Part shown: piece after piece, positions 21,501 to 33,030 of the stretch
Layout: each line of letters starts with the position of its first letter
Position numbering within the stretch: the stretch's first letter is position 1
Source of the DNA: Nigrospora sphaerica
Taxonomy: Eukaryota > Ascomycota > Sordariomycetes > Amphisphaeriales > Apiosporaceae
Assembly (NCBI GenBank): GCA_018287875.1
Contig: JAGVVL010000009.1
Span: 1,426,001-1,490,000, forward strand
Length of the DNA: 64,000 nt
Direction: 5' to 3'
Translations under genes and position numbers: made by a program
The notes under the pieces: model-generated
What the model saw: the letters and a program-made list of their open reading frames with translations, nothing else
Databases searched by the model: none
What the model was told of the DNA's origin: nothing

Positions 21501-24500
21501 GGAGGGCGCGTTTTTCGCTACTGCAGGTGCGCTTCTCCCCGTCCACGGTCGGTCGCGTGCGTGCGCGCACGCTTGCTTTTTGCGTTGTTCCCTCTCTTGC
21601 CGCCTGTGTTGCTTGCTGTCTACGTAGTACCTACCAGTGGGTGCAGGTACCCCGGGTGGTAGCCCTCCCACCTGTCGGATACATGGATGGATATGTAAGC
21701 ACGTATGAGAAACCGTGGGAAAAAAAGGTATTTTGTCGCGTTCCTCCCGCTCCCGCGCCCTCGCCGTGTCCATCCGGCCCCCCGTCGTATAGTCGTGATG
21801 GTCGTAACAGCCCTGAGGAGTGGGTGCGGGCCGGCTGGATCTGGGAAAGCGGGAGATGGGAACCCATTGCCCTGCTCGGCAACGCTGCCCGATCCAGCTC
21901 GCCAGCTCTGGCTCGCCCACGGGGCTGGCCGTCTATCAGAATTTGCGAGGCTCGTTCTCCTGTTGGCCTGCCAGACCGCCTGGTGGGTGAAGGGGCCATG
22001 GGCTGATCGGCACGAAAACATCACGAAGATTACCCACCCTCATTTTAGCATCAAATCTCACAGTCACATGGCGTATGGATCGCTGCAGGTAGGGTGAGGG
22101 TAGCGTCGAAATAAACGTGCTCTAGCGGCCAATGAAGAGCGGCTAGCACGCTGTCGGTACTTGGGCTGCGGGTACATCGTGTAGAGAGGCCCGCAATTGC
22201 GAATTTGAACACCCATGATTGGTGTGTCGCCATGCGCGGCCCATGCCCCTCCTGGGTCGAGTATCCTGAACAGGTACATAATACCAACGACAAGGGCCCC
22301 GAGGGGGGACCACCTGTGCAACACAGCTCGCGCGAACGCGCTGGCATGCAGGTGCAGGTGCGGTGCAGATTCACGGTAGTGTAGGTACGTGGCGATGGTG
22401 GGTGGTGGCAGGCCATCGTCAGCCTGTTTTTGGGGGGCAGAGATACTGTGCATAGAGACCTAGAGAGAGAATGGGGGGGAACGAGACCTATGTTACACGT
22501 ACATCACACAGACAGGTTTGTTGACGGAACACGCCACGGAAAAAAGAAGGAAGGATTCGTGGGCTCTCCTGTGCACCCATGCGTTGTCTGGACCTCCATT
22601 CTCGGTACATGCCCTAGACGCGCCGCCGGAAGCAAGTACGTATTGCGCCGCGCCGGGCGGGAATGAGGACATCTTGCATATGAGTCCCATGCAGTAGTAG
22701 GGTATCCATCGATCGAGCCCTTTCTCCCCCCCTCCCCCTCCCTTCGGCCCACGACGTCCACTCACTCCATCCGTCCATTAATCCGTCCGTTCACCATCCA
22801 CCCAGACGTGGTCCCGGAAGGATTTTCGAAGGAATGGATGCCGCCGGGCTCGATGCTCGCTCGCTACCAGTGCGTCCGGCGTAGTCTCCGCCGGTCGGTC
22901 AGCCGCCGCCGCGGTGGCCAGTGTGGCAAAAGGAAGCAGTAGCTTGCTCGTGCGTCTGTGGCATAAAGTTTCACCGTCTCAAAGCAGTCGAGGGAACGAG
23001 ACACGACGTGATGGAGCCACGGCACATGCAGCAATGCAGCACAGGAAGGCTGGCCAAACCATACACGCGCGCATCCATTCCCATCATATGTAGGGGAGTG
23101 GACTTCTGGACGTTGCCACCCGGGCGAGGCAGGCAAGTATCAATACAAGCAGAGCCTTTGGTGACTAGGCCACACCACCACTACGACCGCCACCCACCAC
23201 CTCTCCTTCCACCCACCCATCCTCCCACATAGGTACGTGTTTCCATATCTATCTACACCATGATAAGGGTGGCTGCGACGATGTTTGTATTATCTCTCTG
23301 CGCCGGAGGGTCAGAAGTTCGCACACGGCCGTTGAACCGGTTCGGCGGCGCGGCTTTTGCTCGTGGGCCAAGACCCGTGTCCCAGGCGTGTCGATCACGT
23401 TGGCAGCAGGTAGGCCGTTAAAGTCAATTGGTGCGGTGGCGCCAACTCTGGCGGCTGCAGCCCATACCCCCCGAGGCCCCCCTCCCTCCCTACGATATGT
23501 CGATAGCGGAGGGAGGGTGAAACAGTAGGCCGTAAGCGAGCGAGCGAGCAGATAGGGGTCGCCCTGCTCGTCTACATAGGAAGAGGAGAATGGACGGGCA
23601 CGAAGGGCGGGAGGTATCGGCTCCCCAAGAGCTGCCAGGGCTCCCAACTGGCCCGGTGGCGCAGGTTTATGCAGCGCAAGGCCGGGCGGATAGGTATTGG
23701 ACGCACAGCAGCGAGTAACGGGCGGCGATGGAGGGCCGCTGGCGGGAATAGGCGTGGAGCGGATCCCCCTTATTATTACTAACCCCTACGTCGACCCCCT
23801 GGTCGTGCTGATGCACTGCTAACGACGTTGTAATTTCTTTTTGCCCGAGCTGGCCTTCATTTCGACAGACATCGGAAAATCGCTGCGGGCACGGACCCAG
23901 CCGAGTTGGTAGCGGGAGTCGAGGGGTGGCCTGGCAACACGACATGATGGCATCCATATGCCTTCAGCCCATCGACCGGCGCCCGCGGTCCGTGGATAGC
24001 CTCGCGATGGCCACCCGGGGGCGGGCGAAAGCGAGTATAGGGAGCAACAGATAGTCACGCCGGTCGAGGGCCCGAGGGAGGTCCTCGCGCCGGGAGACGG
24101 GCGCGCTGTGGGATCCCCTACGAGAGGGCTATTGTCTGGCCTGTCCGTTCGTACATGCGCGGCTCGACGACGGGATAGCTTTGGATTAGGCATTTCGCTG
24201 CGACCCGCCCGGAACCCACATACCCCACCCCCTGCCCGAACAGGTACATGCCCTTGTTCGAAGAAAGGGAAGGGGGCCCGGGGGGTAGACCGCAGAGAAA
24301 GAAGGAAAAAAAAATTCAGGACCCCCCTGCAAACGCTTGTTCGCCCGTGCATGCGCTGCAAGTCCGCCAAGGGCCAGTCAGGTCGCTCGGTACCGGCATG
24401 GAGTAGAAAGCTCTGCCTATTGGGGCCCGTCAGACCTGAAGGGAAGCTCCCATCAACTGCACTAGAGGAAGACTCCGTACCAGTAACCCCATGCCGTCAC

Positions 24501-24693
24501 GTCGCGGATTGGGGAGAGATAGGTCAGTACCTACCTAGGTCTAGGAGGTGTAGGAGGTAAGAAGTAGGTTCCCATCCACGCCTCGACTCAGTCCGCCCGT
24601 CGTCCATGCATCCATTCTCCGCCCCCGTTGCTTGAAAAAAGACCTTTCCACCATCGTTAGTTTTGCCTCTTCTGTTCGCACGCACTCCCTCAG

Positions 24694-24736
24694 TAGTAGT
24701 AGTAGTAGTAATAGTAGTAGTAGTAGCAGCAGCAGC

Positions 24737-24773
<37 letters not shown>

Positions 24774-24774
24774 G
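24694..24774. repeat. Compound triplet microsatellite AGT-AGC-AAC
   Basis: Roughly eleven AGT units (one interrupted as AAT), then about four AGC, then about fifteen AAC. Each step differs by one base from the previous unit, suggesting serial mutation and slippage. It lies about 600 bp upstream of the PH-domain gene. Confidence 0.9.
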
Positions 24775-24977
24775 CACCAGTGTGGAGGGTGGGCTATCTA
24801 TCGTACTGTACACCAGGAGGTAGGTACGGCAGGTACTCCATACTCCAGTACCACTTGCAGCCAGCCTGAGCCAGCCAGAGCCGGAACCAGAGCCAAGCCA
24901 AGCAAGCCGGAGCCAGAGCCAGGCCAGATCCATGCATTCCCTGTCCCTGTCCCATCCCTCATCCTGGTCCATGCCCG

Positions 24978-25003
24978 TCCCATCCCATCCCATCCCATCC
25001 CAT
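24978..25003. repeat. CCCAT pentanucleotide run
   Basis: About five copies of a CCCAT/CATCC unit in the upstream region of the PH-domain gene. Confidence 0.85.
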
Positions 25004-25053
25004 AGAACGTCCCCACTGTGTGTCCATCCCTCCAGCCAAGCAAGCCCTCCCTG

Positions 25054-25056
<3 letters not shown>

Positions 25057-25091
<35 letters not shown>
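25057..25091. repeat. CTG trinucleotide run
   Basis: About twelve CTG units, roughly 290 bp before the ATG of the PH-domain gene, possibly within its 5' leader. Confidence 0.85.
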
Positions 25092-25093
<2 letters not shown>

Positions 25094-25373
25094 TCGCCGC
25101 CCTCCTATTATTTGCGAGACAGCCGAATAATAAATAAGAAGCGCCAGACTGACTCTGGCCGCCCAACTGCTCTTTCCCTCCTTCATTCCCGACGAACAGG
25201 TCACACACGCCGTTTCTCTCCTTCCCCCCTTCCACACTTCAAACTCCCTTGTGCTGTCCGACGGAATCAAGACACGACTAATACCTGTTGTATTTGTCTG
25301 TCCTTAATTCCCTTTCTGAGATACCCTTATTCTTGATACCCCCCTCTTTTCTCTTCACACCACATAATTCACA

Positions 25374-27102
25374 ATGGCCGACGTCAAGCCCACCGAGGTC
25401 CCTGAGACCACCCCTGCCGTTGTTGAGCCCCTCGCTCCGGCTGTTGAGACCGCCCCGGCCGCTGCCGAGCCCGCTGCCGAGGCCGCTGCCGCCGAGGAGA
25501 CCAAGCCTGCCGAGGCCACCGAGGTCCCCGCCGCCGCGGAGGCTGCTGCCGAGACCGCCGCCACCGAGGAGGCCAAGAAGGATGAGGAGGTCAAGCCCGT
25601 CGAGGAGGGTACCCTCGAGCACAAGGGTGCCCCCGCCGGCTTCCCCAAGAACCTCATGTTCACCAAGCACCACTTCTGGTTCGGCCAGGACGCCATCCCC
25701 GTCGAGAAGCTGTCGACCTACCTGAAGAACGAGAAGGCCACCGACGTTGCCCACCACGTCACCGCCTGGGCCACCGAGACCGGCAAGGGTCTGCTCTTCT
25801 ACAGCAAGGAGTCGGACAAGTCGACCCCCCACGGTGCCATCCAGCTGGTATGTATAGCGCAACCCGCACACGCTGCTCCCTCTTACTAACCCCCTTCGCT
25901 AGGCCGAGGCTTCTGAGCCCACCACTGAGGGCGCCAACAAGTTCACCATCGTCGCCAAGGGCCACAAGCACGCCTTCAAGGCTGCCAACGCCGCCGAGCG
26001 TGACAACTGGGTTGCCCAGCTGAAGCTGAAGATCGCCGAGGCTAAGGAGATCGCCGCCACTATCGCCGAGACCGAGAACTACAAGAAGACCCTGGAGACT
26101 CTGAAGCCCGCTAAGAAGGAGGAGAAGCCCGCTGCTGAGGCCCCGGTTGCCGAGGGCGAGGCCGCTGCCGCCGCCCCCGCTGCCGAGGGTGTCGCCCCCG
26201 CTGAGGGTGCCGCCGAGGCTGCTGCCACTGAGGAGGCCAAGAAGGACGAGCTTAAGCCCGCCACTGAGGAGCCCAAGCGCCGCTCTGCCAGCCGCAAGCG
26301 GACTTCCATCTTCGGCAACCTGCTCGGTGGTGGCAAGAAGGAGGAGGTCAAGAAGGAGGAGATCAAGCCCACCGCTGAGGAGGAGACCCCTGCCGAGGCC
26401 GCTGAGGCCGCTGTCGCCGCCGAGACCCCCGCTGCCGCCGAGGGTGCTGCCGAGGTCGCCGCCCCGGCTGAGGCCGCTGCCCCCGTCGCTGAGACCCCGG
26501 CCGCCGCTGAGACCACTGCCGTCAAGCCTACCCCCACCAAGCGCACCAGCATCTTCGGCAACCTGTCTTTTGGCAAGAAGCGCTCCGAGGCCGGCTCTGC
26601 CCCTACCACTCCCGCTACGGAGACTGCCCCTGCTATTGACGCTGCCCCCGTCGCTGAGAACGCGCCTGTGATCCCCGCCGTCGAGACCTCTGAGCCTCTG
26701 TCGACCGAGGTTGCCTCCCCCACTGCCATCGAGTCCGGCGAGGCCTCGCCCGCCGTCGAAAAGAAGGAGATGAAGAGCGAGAAGCGCAAGTCGAGCATGC
26801 CCTTCGCCTTCGGCAAGAAGAAGGAGGCCGCCTCCTCCGATGAGGAGGGCGAGAAGAAGCAGTCCACCCCTCTGTTCTCCAAGCTCCGCCAGACGGTCAA
26901 GGGCAACAAGAACAAGAACGCCGAGAAGGCCGCTGACAAGCCCGCTGGCGTCGAGGAGAAGGAGGAGACGCCCGCTGAGGCTGCCGAGCCCGCCGCCGAG
27001 TCGGCCGAGGCCGCCAAGCCCGCCGAGGCCGCCGCCGCCGATGAGGAGTCCGCCGACAAGCCCGCCGTCCCCGCCGCGACCCCGGTTTCTGCTGCCGCTT
27101 AG
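25374..27102 (+). CDS. PH-domain protein of the Meu6 type with repetitive disordered tail
   Basis: Two exons, 25374-25847 and 25903-27102, with a 55-nt intron (GTATGT, branch CTAAC, CTAG) encode 557 residues. The first 80 residues are Ala/Glu/Pro/Thr-rich. A pleckstrin-homology domain of the fungal meiotic up-regulated 6 type covers about residues 80-206 (KNLMFTKHHFWFGQD, then KFTIVAKGHKHAFKAANAAERDNW, whose Trp is the conserved C-terminal helix residue). The remaining 350 residues are low-complexity Ala/Glu/Pro with spaced motifs: KRTSIFGNLLGGGKK (290-304), KRTSIFGNLSFGKK (371-384) and KRKSSMPFAFGKK (452-464). A related element, STPLFSKLRQ, lies near 478. Basic-Ser-Phe motifs between acidic spacers suggest kinase-controlled membrane or partner binding (inference). 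Codon use is highly biased, as in strongly expressed genes. The start context CACAATGGCC is good. Confidence 0.9.
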
Positions 27103-28108
27103 ATTGCCCCAAGCGGGTCGGGATCGCGGCGCTAGGCTGACGCTTCCCCGTCAGACGGCCGACGATTTTGTGTCATGGTTGTTTCCTACAAAAGAGTCAT
27201 ACCAACATGTTGGGTTTGGTCGGAATCGGATTGCATTTCCATCGAGATACCCATGTCAAGATTGGTTCCTATACTGATACCCCACTCCCCACCCGTCAAT
27301 CACGGCGCCATATCTCTTGCGATCCAAAACTGTCAGTTGGAGAACGGGAGCATGGGACCGGGAAGCGATGCGCGGGAGGGTGGCTTGCCTGCTGTTCTGC
27401 GTTTCCTTTAGTGTCCTCGGCTTTTTTTGCATCTCGTGTTGGGATGATGCATACGCCACCTGCTTTTTGCGACAACCCTTTTCCTTACTCTGCTGATACC
27501 CAGTATACCCAAGACAGTCATTTGGACCAAGACGGATAAAGCAACAAAACCAGCGAAGCCAAAAATTTTCACAAAAACCATGAGGATGGATCGGGGGGTC
27601 TGGAGGAGCATATGAAGTCTTGAGCATCATCATGTGTCTTCTGAATGCCAGCTTTTTGTATCGCTTGCCACCTAGGGTGAGGATCGCGAGCTGCGCCATT
27701 CGCTTAATACCTAATAAAACCAAGTCAAATCACTCCTCCTTATTACCTCTAGTCCAGTGGATTGCGCCTCCCCGCCTATATGTGAACTGCCAGCATCCGC
27801 CACTTTTAAATCTCTTCATTTTGCATGATGACCTCTGTCCATCCTTAAAACCACAACCTCTCAATACTTTGAGGCACTCATCAATTTTCTGTACCTATAA
27901 AAGCTCTTGGGGCTTGGGTGCGATTTACTACCTTTACTAACATCTCGGTGCACTTACCACTAACAGGAAGCCAAGGGCCCCAGAGACCTCTCTAACCGAT
28001 GCCGATACAGCTTACATAAACCCCCCCCCCCCAAGGGGGGGGCCCAATCCCAGGCACGCCCGCGCGGCCAAGCCTGAAAGTCTTCTGCCAGTATAGGGAA
28101 GCGAGCTT
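27103..28108. other. Intergenic between convergent PH-domain and membrane-protein genes
   Basis: 3' flanks of two convergent genes. The middle is AT-rich. It contains a C12/G8 hairpin at 28021-28042, close to the 3' end of the minus-strand gene. No gene is seen. Confidence 0.6.
28021..28042. repeat. C12 / G8 homopolymer hairpin
   Basis: Twelve C, AA, then eight G, able to fold back on itself. It lies about 70 bp past the stop codon of the minus-strand membrane-protein gene and has the same design as 18519-18551. Confidence 0.85.
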
Positions 28109-30009
28109 TCACTTGTCCGATTCGTAGCCGTTCGGATCGATCAACATCTCCGACGTCCTTCGTTGGATCATGACCTGAAGCTCCACTGGCGGCACGCGCA
28201 CAGCGAAGGGGGATTGGGTCAGCAAGTGCTTTCTTTCGTCGCTTCGGAACAGAAATGCTGTACTTTGGCTTACCCGTTTTCATGATGCCGGACTGCGGCG
28301 GGTCGAGGCTCGTGGTGCTGCCGCCGCCGCCCCAACGCCCGCCGCGGTTGACCGAGGCGCTGGACCGGCGGCCGCCCTGGATGTACGTCTCGAGCTTGCT
28401 GCCCCAGAGAACCTCGGGGCCCGGAATGGCCATGGAGGCCCGCGGCGGCCGCGGTAACGACGGCGGCGTGCTCTTGACGATGCGCACGATCAGCTCGGCG
28501 AGGTTGAGCTCGATGTACAGCTTAATGAGGAAGACGAGCGGGTTGAATTGTATATAACTGTGATTCGGAGCCGCCCCTCCCCCAACAAGAAGGGGGGAAG
28601 GGAGGTTTCCGTCAGCGCTTTGGCTGCTACGCCCGCTCGCTCGCGGGAACGAATGCGGCAAGGATGGGGGAGAGCGTGACGGGGGACATTACGGCATTTC
28701 GGGAACGATGGGGAAGTAGGGGTTTGATTACATTAAGGGCGTGTTGAGTGACATGACGCCGATGAAGCTCGCCTGCGGTGCGCAGAGGTCAGTTTTTCGG
28801 TTCGGAAGGTCCTCCTCTCTCGGGACGGGCCGGGGGGCTTTGGGAACAACGTACATCAATGATGATGCCGATGCAGATCATGAAAACGTTGACGCGGAAG
28901 AGCACGCGGTACTGGGAAAGACCGATGGAGATGAGGCGGCGGTGGACGTTCTGCAGGAAGTAGAAATTAAGGGACAGGTCGACGGCGAGGAACAGGGCCT
29001 TGCTGGCGCGGTCCCAGATGTCGTTGATGAGCATGAGGCGCGGCGAGATTTGCAGGCGCGCCGGCATCCAGACGATGGAGACGGAGACGGTCAGCAGCAT
29101 CGTGACGAAGAAGAGGCCCAGCTTAAGGTTGCGCTCGTTGCGCCGTGACGGCAGCAGCACTGCCAGCCGGTTGGCGATGATCTGCAGGATGCACTGCATC
29201 TGCACTAGCCACAGAATCACTGCCTCCATCGCGTTAGCCAGGGCCCGCCAGGTGCGCGTCGACCCGTGGGGCGCCGCGATCCAAGAGTGAGGAGCATTAC
29301 GGATTGCCAGGAACGTCCCTATGGGGGGTTTACAAGGCGTCGTCAGTCGTCGGTTTGGAGAAGATAAAAAATGGGGTAGGGGATAGGCGAAGGACACCCC
29401 TGTCATGACGTTCGACGACGGAGCCGGGGTCCTTACAGAAGCTGTTCGGCCATGGCGAAGCATGTCAGTTATCTTATGTATTCCCATAAGTGCCACAAAA
29501 GCAGCAGATTCCCAGCCTGGGGAGATAGTCAGGCTTGTGTCGACGCACCTTGCCGGGACAATACCTTGCAGAAACAGGAAAGAGATAATGCTAATTCCAA
29601 CACTCGTGGCCCATACGGCCCATACCTGATGAACGATAAGTAAGCGACCGCCATTTCCAAATCGTGATGCAGGCTTGGAGCGACTTGGAAACCCGACCAT
29701 GTGAAGGAAAGACACTGGAGATGTTCCCCCTCTGGAACAAGCTGGCGGTCCCGGACCGCTGCACCCGGCCAGAAGGCTGCTCACCATTAAGATGTAAGCG
29801 TTGAGAAGCTTCCGATGCCGGTAGTTGTCTAAAGAGTGTCTGAAGGCTTTGGCAAAAGTGAAGACGGCGACGGGCAAGGTGATGCCACCGACGAGGTAGA
29901 CGATGCGGAGACCGATGGCATCAGGGTGCTCGTCTTGATACCACTCGGGGACCAGGAAGCCATGGTGGACGGCGGCATTCAAGGCCTTGGTTACTTCGGT
30001 CTCGTTCAT
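28109..30009 (-). CDS. Polytopic fungal membrane protein with micro-exons
   Basis: Family recognised only as a filamentous-fungal integral membrane protein of unknown function. Eight exons: 30009-29785, 29625-29549, 29441-29437 (5 nt), 29318-29301 (18 nt), 29219-28855, 28772-28732, 28557-28274 and 28185-28109. They total 1092 nt, 363 residues. Introns are 159, 107, 118, 81, 82, 174 and 88 nt, all GT..AG. About seven hydrophobic segments follow an N terminus MNETEVTKAL, including AYILMVWAVWATSVGISII, ILWLVQMQCILQIIANRL and LGLFFVTMLLTVSVSIVWMP. The C-terminal tail is hydrophilic, rich in Gly, Arg and Ser, and ends ESDK. Only with both micro-exons does the segment read GIVPASFWTFLAILILW and stay in frame. 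Introns 1-4 contain no in-frame stop, so a naive annotation would read straight through. Seven segments suggest a receptor-like topology, but there is no direct evidence for one. Confidence 0.85.
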
Positions 30010-31043
30010 TTTTCCCGAGTCGTGACAAGAGTCGTCCGGAAAAGGTAGGGTGGGTTTTTCCTGAGCGGGCGATCCGCTTCATTGACGGACAGAGGGGACG
30101 ACAGAAACCGGGGAAGCGAGGGAAGGGCGAACCTCGTCCCATATCTAGGTACACGCAGCCAAACCGCATGTGGGCAAGCTACCCGCCCGTCGTCCCTGAG
30201 GTTTTGGTATGCCAACGGCACATGGACAGAGGAGGCGGATGGAGGGTGGGTCAGCAGCGTCGCAGGTTCAGGCGTTGAGTAATTCCCTAGTCACCATGAT
30301 GAGTTGATGCCATCTCTGCCCCTCGTGGGGTTCGTCTCGTCTGCTGCCGTCGGCAAGGGCCAGAGCGACCACGACTCGAGATCCTAGGTGCGGGTGAGCC
30401 CCCAAGTCGAGCCCAGGCAAAGTATAATCGACGCCAGTGCCCTTCGAGGCCATTTTGTCACGCCTGGCTGCTTGGCGAGAGGAAAGGCACGCCTAGTCTT
30501 GACCAAATGGAGTCGAACTGGCATCCCAACTTTTCACCACATGCGCATCTGAAACCCCTTAGCGTGCAATCTATGAGCAGCTTCTTATGAAAGGAAATAG
30601 GGTCCCCAGAAGCGGCTCATCGTGACTTCTGTGCTTTCTCCGTCGGACGACGAGCGTCAAGTGTCGACCTATCCTGGTCGTGGGCGGGGCGGGCTTCCAG
30701 TGAGCTTCGAGGAGTTCGCTGGGGACCACCGAATCAAAGATAGGGAGAGAAACATGGATGTATGGAGACGGTCGAGCCCCCGAGGAACCAGTCCTCTCCG
30801 TCTATTTTGCAGCGAAGCCGATTGGTCAGCCGCGTGCTTCGATATAGGTACTTTCAATCTCACTTACCCGGTTGGCAAACAACTTTAAAGCTCGCTCGCG
30901 TGTTGAGTTGTCAGGACCAGTTCCTGGTCGATTCATCGCAACCTAGGGGCCGAGGGGAATAGTTCGAGGCTATAATGAGTCTTCAGTATGGCTAGCAGGC
31001 GGGATAAAAACGGGGGGGCTATCTAGGTGCATATTAATAGAAG

Positions 31044-31070
31044 TAGCCAGTAGCCAGTAGCCAGTAGCCC
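31044..31070. repeat. Three-copy 9-bp tandem repeat
   Basis: Tandem copies of AGTAGCC followed by AG, about three units. In the divergent intergenic region. Confidence 0.8.
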
Positions 31071-31874
31071 CGGTGTCCCATTGCCGGCCGTGGGAGTAAG
31101 CAAAATAACCCTGGAAAATGGATGGGAACGTACCTATTTTGTACTTTAGCTTGTTCAGAGACAATCATGGGTACTTGCTTACCTGCTCCTCTTAGTGCTT
31201 ATATACCTTTTCCTTTCCGCCCCTACTGACCGGGAACTGGTAGGAAATGCTGGGGAGAGCTGATGGCTCGACCAGAAATCGAGGATGGCTGTTTCCGCAA
31301 GGCGGTTGACCGGGCTGTTCGATGCCGCTTGTTCGGGCTTCCACGATATACTCGCTAGAAAAAAGGTTGAAGTCTTGATTGTTGGTCGCTTTCTAATTCA
31401 GCCGCTCTCCAGCCCATTGGAGACATGATTCGCGTGGCCCTCCGCAACTACCGAGAGGTAGTTCAGTAGTCATGGGGGGTCTACAACTTCTGACCCCTCT
31501 TCCAAAGCAGCGGGCGAAAAGCCAATTCCATAGGCGTCGAGCTGGCAGCGCCCGGGTTGGCATGCCTTGCAGGAAGGCAACTCGGGTCAACACCAAAGCG
31601 GCCTTCAGCACTTTTGGCATGCCATCCCATGGCGAACGAGCATCTTCCGCTGGAAAGGTCAGATGAATTGATATCCTAACTAGAGGAGGTCCTACTCGGA
31701 ACGTGGAAGGATCAGATGGCAGGTTACGTTCCTCGATGAAGGGAAACCCCACTTGTCGTTGACTTGTGCCCGGCTTCCATGCATGGAGAAGCTTCTACCA
31801 GCAAGCGACCGCGCTATTGCCATCTCCGCAACCCCGATTCGGCCATAAAGTATGTACCTACCAAGCATCAGCTC

Positions 31875-31928
31875 GGCAGGCAGGAAGGCAGGCAGGAAGG
31901 CAGGCAGGAAGACAGGCAAGAAGACAGG
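31875..31928. repeat. GGCAGGCAGGAA tandem repeat
   Basis: About four imperfect 12-bp units; the last copies drift to GACAGGCAAGAA. Noncoding. Confidence 0.85.
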
Positions 31929-32765
31929 GCCCTAGGTCAGTAGGAGCACGGCACATGAAAGTCTCGCCCGGCCTCATCCACCCGTGTCCAATCACATGGC
32001 GAACCTGAACGCGTGCTCTCCTTGTCGGGCCAGATGGAGATGCAAGCTATTCCAGTGCGGCTGGGGGGTTATGGGGTCCAGAGTCCCTCGCCCCATGGGA
32101 CGTCCTGGATGGGGGGATGACCGGCTCCATCGATCTACGATGATCCATCGCGCACGTCTGGGCCATCATCCTTATCGTTTAAAAACTGGGAAGGATTGGA
32201 TGCTTGCGGGGTGAGACCTGAACATGGCCCGCTAATACTCTGTGTACGGCACCTTAGGAGAGGTAGCGCAGGCGGACTGGCCTGACGCGCCAAGTCGGCT
32301 GTTGAACTGGAGAATTGCCGTCCCATGAATCCCTCCCCGGATCGTGCAAGAGACGTCGTCCTAGGACGTCCATCAAACCTGGACTGGAAGCCACTGGAGT
32401 TCAGGCCGGGTGGGGTTGTCGGGCCTGCTAGGATTGGAACGCTAGGCGATAAGCAGGGGTCCCCACGAGCGCCTGGGCATCAATCCACAACGCGCGAAAC
32501 CCCATTGGCGTCATCGCGCCAGTCCAAACGACGAGGCGGTCACGGTTCGCACTCTGGGAGGCGCTTCCGTGCCGTACACCAACCATGTGGCTCTGCCACT
32601 CTTGTCGCCAGGCACCGACTGACCTCTGCATGAACGGCTCGTGAAAACCCACCCCGCCGGCTTTTTTGGGGGGGCAGGCCTTGCCATAACCCGACCCGCG
32701 CAATTCCGGCGAACTTTGAACCAGCCGCTGTTCTTCTCTTTCTCTCCCTCTCCGTCTCTCTCTAT

Positions 32766-32820
32766 CGTCTTTCTCTTTCGTCTTTCTCTTTCGTCTTTCT
32801 CTTTCGTCTTTCTCTTTCGT
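32766..32820. repeat. 13-bp pyrimidine tandem repeat
   Basis: Four copies of CGTCTTTCTCTTT plus a partial fifth. The period of 13 is not a multiple of three. It lies about 280 bp before the ATG of the plus-strand membrane-protein gene, so a C/T-rich promoter element or 5' leader is likely. Confidence 0.88.
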
Positions 32821-33007
32821 CTTCTCGCGTTCCATTGCCCGGCCGTCCCTCGGTTCTGCTCCAATTACGATTTCTTCCTTCCCCGCACCCCCGCCGAGGA
32901 ATTCGCGCAACGACCCGAAGCGAAACTCTCCGCCGACGTAATCCGACTCTCCTCGCGCCGTCGCAAGCAAGCATGCCCCGGGCATAGGGTCCCTCCCAGC
33001 AGCGCGC

Positions 33008-33030
33008 GCGAGAGAGAGAGAGAGAGAGAG
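33008..33030. repeat. GA dinucleotide run
   Basis: Uninterrupted GA repeat about 70 bp before the start codon at 33098, probably within the 5' UTR. Confidence 0.85.

Larger units (their letters stand above)
18552..25373. other. Gene-free stretch upstream of the PH-domain gene
   Basis: About 6.8 kb without a recognisable gene. The last 700 bp is dense in simple repeats (24694-24774, 24978-25003, 25057-25091) and then becomes C/T-rich just before the ATG at 25374, as expected of a fungal promoter and leader. Elsewhere I see nothing beyond short homopolymers. Confidence 0.5.

Noticed and set aside
26079..27059. A 326-codon antisense frame over the PH-domain gene
   Set aside because: Ser/Ala-rich reflection of the Ala/Glu-coding repeats on the other strand; no independent evidence.
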